64,000 nt of DNA from Mesostigma viride (Eukaryota > Streptophyta > Mesostigmatophyceae > Mesostigmatales > Mesostigmataceae). Where the stretch lies: the NCBI GenBank assembly GCA_009746045.1, contig RPFO01000667.1, positions 5,125,719 through 5,189,718 of the forward strand, given 5' to 3'. The notes under the pieces were generated by a model that saw only the letters and a list, made by a program, of their open reading frames with translations, ran no database searches and was not told the origin of the DNA. Position 1 is the stretch's first letter. Each line of letters begins with the position of its first letter. Position numbers and translations under genes: made by a program. Positions 28,729-38,900 of the stretch are shown here, one piece after another.

Positions 28729-30092
28729 ACGAGCCGAGACTTGTCTTGGGGATGGGGCAGCCGTCCTGGGAGGTTTCCTTGTTCCGTTCCTGGCCTCTGG
28801 AGGTCATGACGGGTCAGGGTCATCTTCTTAGTTTCAAGAGTGGGGGTTCCTTTTGTTGAGGAGAGGAAGGAGAAGAAGGGCGTGAAAATGATATCGATCC
28901 TGTCTAGTGCAGGAAGGTGGTCCTAATGCCCTGGAGAGAGGGCAGATCGCTCCCTTGGGCTGGGTCCCTGGGGGAGGCAATTGGCGAGGACTACATGGAA
29001 TAGGAGTGACCGAGGGGCATGTGTGGCTGTTTGGGATTGGCAACCCATGGTGGGGATGATGAAAGCCAACGGTGCCAAACTGCGGAACTTTTCTATGATG
29101 CATGCATGCATGCATGCATGGATGAATGCATGCGCCTGGTGGCTCGCATGCGGCTTTCCGCACGTTGTGACAACGGAGGAACGGGGGGCTTGAGAGGGTC
29201 GAGAGCCTTAGGGTGGATATCGGAGGGTCGCACTGGCAGTATGGGCCGGGCGGTGTACCTGTGGGTGCTGTCAGAACCAGCCGGTGTCCTTGGAAGGCGA
29301 GGATGCTAGTTCGGTATCCGGGCAATGCAGTTTGTGCGGCCTGTTTTCACAACGCCCCGGCTAGGATTTTTCCCGGCTGTTTCTTGCGGATGGGATCCAT
29401 TGAAGGGGTATGGGTGACGGCATGTGCAGTTCCCTGGCTGTGCAGTTCCCTCAAATGCCAAGCAGTGGGAAGGCCGGGAGTCAACGGAGCAAGGGGAGTG
29501 GCCTCCCAGGGTTGGCTGCCGGTGCTTTGCTTGTGTGGTCAAGTGGAACTAAGAATGCTGCTTTGAGCTGGTTTTGCGGGTATCCAGAGAATATGTTTCT
29601 AAATCCCAGATGATGATAGTTCAACTCACGGCAGAACAGTGCGCAACTTGGATGCGTGGTCGGTCACGCCTTGAAAGCGTAGCTGCTTTGGGCTTTCGTT
29701 GTATTTTTCTTTGTGGGCTGACTCAACGTTTTCAGAGGTCGCGGGCATGTACTTTGCATGGTTTGCTCTGGATCCTTGTTCATGCGCAGACTATGATTTT
29801 AGCCCTGTTTAGCCTCCATGCATGGAGAAGAACTTTGAATGCGTGTGCACATGCCAGTGGTATGTCCCCCGTTCCATGGACTTGTGCTCTGCGCTCAGCG
29901 TAGGGTACCCAGGTGTACATCTGCCACTGTGTACCGCCATTGCATGAATGCAAAACGCTTTACAATCTAACAAGGTCTAAAATTCAAAAATGTTACACTG
30001 CGGGCTGTGAAAACAGTGTGATTCAATGTCATTTGAAGCATAGCATAATTACCAACAATATGTGTGCAGTCGCTGGGGGGAGGCACAGACCT
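28729..30092. other. Intergenic stretch without a supported gene
   Basis: About 1.36 kb downstream of the ATP synthase delta gene. A (GCAT)n run is at 29100-29122. Short frames on both strands lack recognisable protein character. Confidence 0.5.
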
Positions 30093-30365
30093 GTATGCCT
30101 ATTGATTAATTAATTAGAAACATAACTCCGTTGGGAGTATCTGTAGCACATATCCCTGAGAAGGGGCATATGGCTTTTAATACACTCTGGGCTACTTCAT
30201 GCAAGGATGGGAATGTAAGCTACCCTTGCTCTAGATGCACCAAGGCCTGCACCCTCATGATCTATCACGCTATGCCCAGCTAAGGGGGAGCATGTCATGT
30301 GGGGGAAGATCATCATGGCTATACAAGAGCTAGGGCATGGCTTCTCAGCAGAGAGTGACTCCCTG
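30093..30365 (-). mobile_element. 5'-truncated 3' end of the ORF1-only retrotransposon
   Basis: In minus orientation this is only the 3' UTR of the family: an (ATTA)n tail at 30101-30115, the ACTCC-GTTG-GGAGT hairpin at about 30126, then sequence parallel to 17520-17770. Its truncated end abuts the tail of the next element at 30366. Confidence 0.75.
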
Positions 30366-30433
30366 CATGAATTGAATTGAATTGAATTGTAACATAACTC
30401 CGTTGGGAGTATATGTAGCACATAGCCCTTGAG

Positions 30434-30717
30434 CACCACAACATACATAGCACCGCATCCACTCTCTCTCCCGTCTTTGGACTGCCATGCAGGACAAGAC
30501 GCGGTGGAAGATTGTCAAGGCGCACACGCCCGACCCTGTGGGCAAGCCACCTCCCCCCAAGCGGAGGAGGCGTTTTGATGAGTAGTGCAGTTAGGATTTT
30601 CTAGATAGAGTTAGGATAGTTCGATCACGCGGCTTCCTCCACCCCATCCATCATGAAATATGTGCTACATGACCCCCCCACGGAGGCATGTTATAATTTA
30701 ATTTAATTTTTTTTTTA
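30434..30717 (+). mobile_element. Nested 5'-truncated LINE end with 12-bp target duplication
   Basis: Exact direct repeats ATAGCCCTTGAG at 30422-30433 and 30718-30729 flank a 284-bp plus-strand insert. It carries the last codons of a LINE ORF2 (LWTAMQDKTRWKIVKA then PPPPKRRRRFDE and TAG near 30582-30584), resembling the C-terminus coded at 34441-34600. A 3' UTR and an AATTT/T-rich tail at about 30691-30717 follow. It inserted into the 3' UTR of the ORF1-only element. Confidence 0.8.
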
Positions 30718-31110
30718 ATAGCCCTTGAGAGGGGGCATATGGCCTATCATACATCCTAAGCTACTTCCTGCAAGGGTGGGGATGTAAAGGACCCTTGCTC
30801 TAGGTGCACCAGGGCACGTGCATCCCCATGATCTTCAAGCTATGCCCAGCGAAGGGGGAGCCTGTCATGGGGGGGAAGATCAGCATAGCTATACAAAGAA
30901 GCTAGGGCATGGCGTCTCAGCAGAGAGCTACTCCCTGCATGGGCACAGCATAACTAAATAAAGCTAGGCATCATCTGGATTGTGGCTCATCATAGGCACA
31001 CATGTACACGATTAAATAAAGCGCGTGGCTTAGCTGGGATAGGGCCTCTAGGAGGCGTACATGTACATGGCCACGGTCTATCTAGTCTACACTACTACTG
31101 CTGTATTCCC

Positions 31111-32496
31111 CTAAGCTGGGGCGTCTGGAGTCGCTGGGGCCGCGGTGGTCGAGGGGGTCGCCTGCCAGGGCTTGTGGCCGACGTAGATGGCCGCCCCCTT
31201 CCAGTACACCGGCTGCCCCGCCTTGGTCTGCCGGAGCTGGAGGTAGGTCGGCCATAGCTCCCGTCGCCGTTGTTGCTGCGCCAGGGTCAAGTCGTCGTCA
31301 AGGGTGAAGAGAGTCTTCTCGAGCCGCTTGTGGCGTCTGAGAAAAGCAATCTTGTCCGCCGGGGTCTTAAAGGTGAGAAGGAGCGGGGGCGGCCCTGCCT
31401 TACCCCGCGCGCGGGGAAGGCGGTGGGCGGCCAGCTCGATCTCACCAGTAAGGCCCATGCGATCAAGGATTTCTCTCTCAAAAGCACGCGCAAGCTTCTC
31501 GGAATTCTCACCTTCCTCCATCTTGAGATTCTTGACAATGACGTTGAGGCTGCGCTTGGCGAGCTCGGCCTCCTCGCGGAGGTCAAGCGTCTGCCGTTGA
31601 AGCTGGGCTGCGACGGCGGAGGTGGTGGAGGTGGTGTGTTGCATGTCCGCCCAGGTGGTGATGGGAGGAGCATCGCCGGCCAGGCCAGCCGGGGCTGGCT
31701 TGGCGGCAATGTCCTTCACTGCCTGGGCGGTGAGGCCTGCGGTGTTCTGCAGGACCTCGATAGCGATGGCATTGTTCTGACGACGCTGGTCGATGTCGAG
31801 GAGCTGGGCTTTGATGTCGGCGGTGGAGGTGGAGGTGGCAGTGGAGGTGGAGGCGAGGAGGGTGGAGGTGGAGGTGACGGTGGTGGAAATGTGAGGGAGC
31901 TCAGTAGCCAGCGTGCCGCCCATTGCCGCCACATCTGCGGCAAGGGGGGTCACGTGCTGCTGGAAGGCTTCCGTGAGGATGGAACGGAATGTGGTTGCGG
32001 AGATGGTGGGGGCCCAGATCTCGCCGTCAGACTTCTTGAGGAGTGAGCAGAGAATCAGGTGCTGAAGGTCAGGCCGGTTGTAGTGGAGGCCCGTCAGCAG
32101 CAGATCTCGGCTTTGAAGCCTGCGGCCATTTGGCTCGAGAAGGCGATTGATGCTGTGAAGGTGGAGGCACAGCTCAAGGAGCGAGGCGTAATCCCCGAAG
32201 AAAATGCACTCCAGAGCAGTGCACGGGGCAATGTTGTACCAGTCGTAATCGTCGACATTGAAGGTTTTTAGCTTGAAACGCGGTTCGCGTGGGAAGGATG
32301 AGCGGCTGCGTTTAGGGTCTGGCGAGGCCGATGGCGAGGCAGGAAGCCCGGGAGGGTGCTGGGCGGCCACCAGTGCGAGACTAGTGTCACCACTGCCTTC
32401 CGGCCCTGATGGCGAAGCTGCAGCCGGAGCTGCAGACGTATTTTCATTGCCGAGCGCAGCCGTCAGGCTGCGTTGCGTCGATGGGCGTTTGCTCAT
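31111..32496 (-). CDS. Intact ORF1p-like RNA-binding protein (461 aa)
   Basis: A chaperone-type ORF1 protein of a non-LTR retrotransposon. The N-terminus (1-75) is Ser/Ala/Pro-rich. Residues 76-200 are a folded domain of unknown type (WYNIAPCTALECIFFGDYAS). Residues 200-270 are Thr/Ser-rich and coiled-coil-like. Residues 290-345 form a helix (QLQRQTLDLREEAELAKRSL). Then comes an RRM-like block (LNVIVKNLKMEEGENSEKLA, RMGLTGEIELAAHRLPRARG) and the C-terminal block LLLTFKTPADKIAFLRR...FTLDDDLTLAQQQRRRELWP. This order matches L1-type ORF1p. The frame is open over its full length, which suggests a recent or still useful copy. Related damaged copies lie at 32860-33990, 17189-17480 and 18722-20060. 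Confidence 0.75.
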   Translation of the reverse strand: MSKRPSTQRSLTAALGNENTSAAPAAASPSGPEGSGDTSLALVAAQHPPGLPASPSASPDPKRSRSSFPREPRFKLKTFNVDDYDWYNIAPCTALECIFFGDYASLLELCLHLHSINRLLEPNGRRLQSRDLLLTGLHYNRPDLQHLILCSLLKKSDGEIWAPTISATTFRSILTEAFQQHVTPLAADVAAMGGTLATELPHISTTVTSTSTLLASTSTATSTSTADIKAQLLDIDQRRQNNAIAIEVLQNTAGLTAQAVKDIAAKPAPAGLAGDAPPITTWADMQHTTSTTSAVAAQLQRQTLDLREEAELAKRSLNVIVKNLKMEEGENSEKLARAFEREILDRMGLTGEIELAAHRLPRARGKAGPPPLLLTFKTPADKIAFLRRHKRLEKTLFTLDDDLTLAQQQRRRELWPTYLQLRQTKAGQPVYWKGAAIYVGHKPWQATPSTTAAPATPDAPA

Positions 32497-32644
32497 CGTA
32501 TATTGCGTAATAGCGTCGGAAAGTTATATCAGCATGTGCGTCTTAGAAAGACGAAGCGATTGTGATATTCACGACTAAATTCGGTGCTCAAACGTGAAAG
32601 TTATGAGCGCCGCCGTCAGCCATGGCTACCTCGTGGCCCGTGGA

Positions 32645-33990
32645 TGCGGTGCTCCCTGCATGGGCACTGCGTAATAAAATAAAGCTAGGCATCATCTGGA
32701 GGGTGGCTCATCATAGGCACACATGTACATGACTAAAAAGGCTAGGCCTCAGCTGGTACAGTGCCTGTAGTAGGCGGGCATGTACAAGGCCACTGTCTAA
32801 CTATTCTACACTACTGCTGCTGTATTCCCCTTTGCGGCGTGCCAAATCAGAGTATTCCCCTAGGCTGGGGCTGCTGGAGTCGCTGGGGCCGCGGTGGTCG
32901 AGGGGGTCGCGTGCCAGGGCTTGTGGCCGACGTAGATGGCCGCCCCCTTCCAGTACACCGGCTGGCCTTGGTCTGCCGGAGCTGGAGGTAGGTCGGCCAT
33001 AGCTCCCTTCGCCGTTGTTGCTGCGCCAGGGTCAAGTTGTCGTCCACGGTGAAGTGAGTCTTCTCGAGCCGCTTGCGGCGTCTGAGAAACGAAATCTTGT
33101 CCGCTGGGCCGTCTCAAAGATGCGAAGAAGCGTCCGAGGCGCCCCTGCCTTACCCCGCGCGCGGGGGAGGCGGTGGGCGGTCAGCTTAATCTCACCAAGA
33201 AGGCCCATGCGTGCAAGGATTTTGCTCTCAAACGCACGTGCAAGCTTCTCGGAGTTCTCACCTTCTTCCATGTCGAAGTTCTTGAGTATGGCGTTGAGGC
33301 TGCGCTTGGCGAGCTCGGCCTCCTCGCGGAGGTCAAGCGTCTGCCGCTGGAGCTGGGCTGCGACGGAGGTGGTGGAGGTGGTATGTTGCTTAAGCATGTC
33401 CGCCCAGGTCGTGATGGGAGGAGCATCGCCGGCCAGGCCAGCAGGGGCTGGCTTGGCGGCAATGTCCTTCACCGCCTGGGCGGTGAGGCCTGCGGTGTTC
33501 TGCAGGACCTCGATAGCGATTGCATTATCCTTGAGGCGCTGGTCGATGTCGCGGAGCTGGGCGGTGATGGAGTCGGTGGAGGCGGAGGGGGGGGGGGGGG
33601 GGAGGCGAGGAGGGTGGCGGTGGCGGTGGGGATGGTGGGAAGCTCAGCAGCTAGCCAGCGTGCCTCCCATTGCCGCCACATCTGTGGCAAGGGGGGTCAC
33701 GTGTTGCTCGAAAGTGGAAGAGGCTGCGGATGGTGGCTTCGGTGGGGAAGGTGGGGGGGGGCGGTGGGGAAGCCCAGATCGCGGCTTCGGAGCATCCAAG
33801 GAGGGAGCAGAGGGCGAAGCGTTGGAGCTTGGGGCGATTCATGCGGTGAACGATTGGGAGAGCCTCGGCGGGGTCGGCAGGCTGGCCATCACCAGGCCAG
33901 CGGCCGCGGTTGTGGGACGTGAGATGCAAGCACAGCTAGGGCTAGAAGCGAGGCATGCGTGCCGAAAAACACGTCTTCCATGAAGAGCGA
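32645..33990 (-). mobile_element. Damaged second copy of the ORF1-only retrotransposon
   Basis: Minus-strand copy lying next to the intact element. It keeps 3' UTR sequence (32655-32860) and ORF1 blocks in several frames: VYWKGAAIYVGHKPW at 32900-32960, the RRM and helix region at 33130-33470, and KL-rich N-terminal pieces to about 33985. Frameshifts, G-run expansion at 33588-33601 and 5' truncation make it non-coding. Confidence 0.72.
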
Positions 33991-34271
33991 TGGGCGGCGA
34001 GTCCAGAAGCCTGTGATTTCCTGTAAAATGCCTATGATTTCTGTAAAATGCAAGACAGACCTACTTGATCGTAACGGACAATGAATGGGAAAATGGCATG
34101 CATATCACAGCATCACCAATGTCAAACAAACTTGTTTAGAACAGCTTTTTTATAGTAGCATGCTGAAGTTCTGGACTATGCTGCCAGGGCCAACATATTT
34201 CTTTTTGCCGATACGTACATGCTCTTGCACGTACATGCACCCGCGTTTGGGGGTCGGGATCTGCGTGCGTT
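33991..34271. other. Spacer between retrotransposons
   Basis: About 280 bases with a duplicated CCTGTAAAATGCCTATGATT-like word near 34020-34050. No gene seen. Confidence 0.45.
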
Positions 34272-35082
34272 TTAATTAGACTCGTGCTCCCGTTGGGGAG
34301 TCACGGAGCATTAACCCCGATGGATGGATAGATGGGTGCAAACAGTCCTACCGGTCTAATCTATCTACATCAGCTACCTACAACATCTATCTAAACAACA
34401 TCACTAACTACAACATCTATCTAAACAACATCACGCTACCCTAGGGGAGCTGTCTGGCGTGCCTCCCGCGGGTTTGCACACGCGGGCGCTTCCCCACGGG
34501 GGGGGGCTCGTTGTCCTCTATGACCTGGGCCCACTTGGGCTTGTCCATCATCTTCTTCCAAATCACGGAGAGGCCTAGGCCCCCCATGTCCTCTACTAGC
34601 TGTTCTTTGAAGGTGCGGGCCTTGCGGCGTCTAACATCACGGGGCCCAGCCCACGTCAGGAGGTGCCGGCCAGGCTGAGCTGGTCGCAGTCCCGCGGGGG
34701 GGCCACGTGAGGTGTCTACCTGGTTGGTGCGAGCTAGGTGCCCTACGAGCGCTGCAGGCGCCGCTGGTGATATATGGCATGCCAAGGTAAAGGTCCTCAT
34801 TGCGGACATGAGCAGCATAGCCTACTCTGAAAATGGATCGCAGCATGTTGATGACCGCGCCGTCCAGCTTGCGGGCCAGGTCGGCGGTGAGGGTCCACGT
34901 CTCGGCCCCATACGTAAGAACAGGAAGGACGAGGACCTTAAACAGGTCCTGTTTCTCGATCTTGCCAAGGGGCTTGCGCCACAGGGCCCGGTACTGGCGT
35001 AAAGCGTGCCAGGCGAGGGAGATGCGGTGGTCCACATCAGCCTCGCAGCTGGCGTACGTATATCATGGCGTGCGTATATCAT
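34272..35082 (-). mobile_element. LINE 3' fragment with reverse-transcriptase C-terminal region
   Basis: Minus-strand frames encode the thumb/C-terminal part of a LINE ORF2: DHRISLAWHALRQYRALW, then LFKVLVLPVLTYGAETWTL, then a tail RRRKARTFKEQLVEDMGGLG and WKKMMDKPKWAQVIEDNEPP. The YGAETWTL motif is typical of the region after the catalytic core of LINE reverse transcriptases. The two parts are in different frames (a shift between about 34640 and 34815), so this is a dead 5'-truncated copy. The 3' end has a GTGCTCC/GGAGCA-type stem-loop and a short TTTAATTA tail at 34272. Confidence 0.75.
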
Positions 35083-35335
35083 GGCTCATTCACAAAAGCA
35101 GGAATGTTGACGTCGTACCACGTGACATGGGTTATACAGAGCATAGATCCGGGTCCGCGCATTTCACTGTGCAGCAGGGCTGTAGAAGACTCTTTGACAT
35201 GATGCATGCACAGGTGACCTAGATAGCTTACATCATCCATTCCATCCCATGTTCCCCTCCCACTGAGGACTTATGCTCACACGTGACACAGTCACGTGTC
35301 CATTAATTAAGTAATTAATGCACAGGTGCCCATAG

Positions 35336-35400
35336 TAATTAATTAAATAATTAAACTCGTGCTCCCGTAGTAGAGTCACGGAGCATTAACCCCATATGGC
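35336..35400 (-). mobile_element. Very short LINE 3' end
   Basis: An (ATTA)n tail followed by CTCGTGCTCCCG and GAGTCACGGAGCATTAACCC, the same 3' stem-loop as at 34280-34320 and 18266-18300. Only some 60 bases remain. Confidence 0.6.
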
Positions 35401-35909
35401 GACTGGCATTGCACAAAACGCACAGCCGGATAGTCCTTCTGCCTGCAACTGCGGCTTAATGTCCGATTCCATGCAATTGCATGTTCCATGCAAAAAATAT
35501 GAAAAAACACAAACCTGAGTATACATCAGGCGCTCATGCTCACGTGACACAGTCTACGTGTAGATTAATGAATCAATTCATTAGGTTCAGGCATGTGCAG
35601 ACATGGATGAAACTCGTGAAGCTGTGGGCATCTAGCGTTTTAAGGTCATCTCATCAAGGCCGGCTCAACACGTGCATGACAAACAATCTCATCATTGAAG
35701 GCCGGCTCAACACGTGCATCAAATTTTCATGACAAGCGATTGTGTTTGCCATGCAGGATCGATCTCCGTGCACAAAATAGTATATAGTAGTGCTATATGG
35801 ATGGCATGCAATATAAGCTCCTCGACATAAACTTGCAGCGCTTGAAAAACTCCATCAGCTAGCTAGGGGAGAATTGTACAGAACTTATAATGCGTCCGAA
35901 AGCCAGAGT
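35401..35909. other. Region downstream of the sucrose-phosphate phosphatase stop
   Basis: Holds a direct repeat AAGGCCGGCTCAACACGTGC at 35657 and about 35699. It probably includes the gene's 3' UTR. No separate gene is supported. Confidence 0.4.
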
Positions 35910-38900
35910 TCAATTGATGCTTTTGGACGTAACGGAATCGGGCAGCATCCCGAAATGCTCCATTGCATCCACAATCGCCGCCGCGCACCGCTTCTGCGAC
36001 TTGAAGATGGGCAGCTGGGGGTGCTTGTCGACGAACGCCACCAGCTCGTCCATGGCATTGCCGACCTGGTTACCAACAATTGACATAACAATACCCAAGA
36101 AAATAGCTGTCTTAATGTTCACTCGGACATGGTGCAGTTCGTTTTCTGACTTGATATTGTAGTCTCCACAATTCGTGATATACAGTACAGTATGGTGGCC
36201 ATGATGCAGTGCACCAGTCATGCTCGTTATAGTGGCAAAAATCAGAAGCCAAGGGAGCCACAGATCAGGGACTAGCACGCTAGTCAAATTAATAGGTGGC
36301 ACGCTGGTAATTGTAGTCAAATTAATAGGTGGCACGCTGGTAATTGTAGTCAAATTAATAGGTGGCACGCTGGTAATTGTAGTCAAATTAATAGGTGGCA
36401 CGCTGCCAAAGTCAACCGAGTAGTTAGGGCCATTTGGATACAACATGCAGTCATTAATGGCAACATGCCCATCCTAGCATCCTACACCCCCTTCATTACA
36501 ATGCTCTTTTACCTCTACAACACCAGCTAGCCACCCACCATGCGCTTCGACACCTTCCTTCATTACTAGACTATGCCACCAGCCACAATTCATGCAGCCC
36601 GAGAACCCCTCCATTATTCTATTGGGCGAAATTACTATTGGGTCACTACACCACCAACCAACCGCCGTGCACCCTTACACCCTTCTGTAGCCAGTTCAGA
36701 TATAGCAACACCACCAACCAACCGCCATGCACCCTTACACCCTTCTGTAGCCAGTTCAGATATAGCAACACCACCAACCAGCCGCCATGCACCCTTACAC
36801 CCTTCTGTAGCCAGTTGAAAGGTAGCATACACTACCTGTAGATTATTCCACCCACCATGCCGCCCGACACCCTTCCATGCACCGTGAACAGCTTCACATC
36901 ACCGCACACAGCAGGATACAAATATGTCCCGTGCACGTGATGCGGTCGCACAGCCGCCCCACCCACCATGCCGCCCGACACCCCTTCCACCGTGAACAGC
37001 TCCGCGTCGTTGCCCGAGTCGCCGCACACGAGCGTGCCTGCGGGGCAGCGGGTGGGCCATACCGGCATGCATGCGGTTTGGGCATTTCATGAGGCCCGTC
37101 TATCAGGGGTGTCCGGCTCATCCGCTCCCTTTCACTGTCAGGGACATCTCATGACTTAATCATAAGCCACGTACGTCTCATCAGCAAAGTAAGATGCTTC
37201 ATGAGGGGGTTTGTGCTGCTGGCATCCGCCGTCTCTGCATGGCAGCACCTCCGTCCAACGGAGTGGAGAAAGAAAAATGAGATTTACATGTTCCCTATCC
37301 GTGATCGACTCGCAAAGGTTCCTCAGCCAACACACGCCCCATGCCCCACACCCCACGCCCCACACCCCATGCCAGGGGGCGGGAATTATAGTACAAAAAA
37401 TTGTATCTCCTGTAGTGCAGTACAGTGCAGAAGAAACAGACAGTGATGAGAATCGCACACCAATGCGCATGCTGTCGCTCAGCAAAACATCCAGTTAGTG
37501 GCATTAGCCTCACACAGAGCGCGGAAGACAGCACACTAGTATGGCATGTACACACAGCGCGGAAGACAGCATGTGCTTCACGCTGCATGTGCTTCACGCT
37601 GCAAATGCTGACAAGGTAAGCTTACAAGTACACACGATGGCTGCCCCCATAGAAATAACACCCGCCTGCAAGAGGCACGCGGCCCTCCTCCTTCACCTTC
37701 CTCATGATGAACGCTTCCGTCCGCAACAGATGCCACATGTATGCGAAAGTACTATGCATGCACATGCATGCGCGTAAGGGGAACACACACGTCCCAACCA
37801 CATTGTCCGCCAGAGACTCCAGAGACTCCAGAGACTCCAGAGACTCCAGAGACTCCAGAGACTCCAGAGACTCCAGAGACTCCAGAGACTCCACAGACTC
37901 CAGAGACTCCAGAGACTCCAGAGACTCCAGAGACTCCAGAGACTCCAGAGACTCCAGAGACTCCAGAGACTCCAGAGACTCCAGAGACTCCAGAGACTCC
38001 AGAGACTCCAGAGACTCCAGAGACTCCAGAGACTCCAGAGACTCCAGAGACTCCAGAGACTCCAGAGACTCCAGAGACTCCAGAGACTCCAGAGACTCCA
38101 GAGACTCCAGAGACTCCACAGACTCCAGAGACTCCACAGACTCCAGAGACTCCAGAGACTCCAGAGACTCCAGAGACTCCAGAGACTCCAGAGACTCCAG
38201 AGAGACTCCTCCAGGACACTCCAGGACACTCCAGGAGGAAGAGACCATAAAGTCCTCCAGACATATTTGTCCTCAACAGCATTCATGTCAATCCTAAGAA
38301 TGACACCCACCTGCAAGGGGCGCGCGGCCCTCTTCCTTCAACTTCCTCATGATAAACGCGAGCGCCTGGCCTTTGCCCGCCGCGGTCGGCATAACGTCCA
38401 GGTCCAGCGACCCGCTGTAAACCAGCTTGGCCGCCAGCTGCAAAATGTTGCGCCAGCACGCGTGCGCAACGGCATGAAGCACGATGGCATCGCGTCCAGG
38501 TCCAGCGACCCGCTGCGAGGTCAGGCAACCCGCTGCAAGGTTAGGGGACCCACTGTAAGGTCAGGCAGCCGCTGCAAGGTTAAGGGACCGCTGCAAGGTT
38601 AAGGGACCGCTGCAAGGTTAAGGGACCGATGCGAGGTTAAGGGACCGCTGCAAGGTTAAGGGACCGCTGCAAGGTTAAGGGACCGCTGCAAGGTTAAGCG
38701 CCCCGCTGCAAGGTTAAGGGACCGCTGCAAGGTTAAGGGACCGCTGCAAGGTTAAGGGACCCGCTGCAAGGTTAAGGGACCCGCTGCAAGGTTAAGGGAC
38801 CGCTGCAAGGTTAAGGGACCGCTGCAAGGTTAAGGGACCCGCTGCAAGGTTAAGGGACCCGCTGCAAGGTTAAGGGACCGCTGCAAGGTTAAGGGACCCG

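Larger units (their letters stand above)
30366..32640 (-). mobile_element. Near-complete ORF1-only non-LTR retrotransposon
   Basis: Read on the minus strand it has a 5' end with GGCTGACGGCGG near 32630 and a complete 461-codon ORF1 (32496-31111). A 3' UTR of about 400 bases leads directly to an ACTCC-GTTG-GGAGT hairpin at about 30396 and a short AATTC-type tail (30368-30390). No ORF2, endonuclease or reverse transcriptase lies between ORF1 and the tail. It is thus a HAL1-like half-element that must be copied by an enzyme supplied elsewhere. It is split by a second insertion at 30434-30717. Confidence 0.75.

Noticed and set aside
31270-32046. 258-codon Gly/Val-rich plus-strand frame
   Set aside because: Antisense shadow of ORF1 at 31111-32496, which has the recognisable domains.
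33015-33983. 322-codon and 249-codon plus-strand frames
   Set aside because: Antisense shadows of the damaged ORF1 copy.
37702-38316. Long frames of WSL, SLE, SRD, ETP and GVS repeats on both strands
   Set aside because: Products of the 9-bp minisatellite in SPP intron 5; every frame is open because the unit is a multiple of three.
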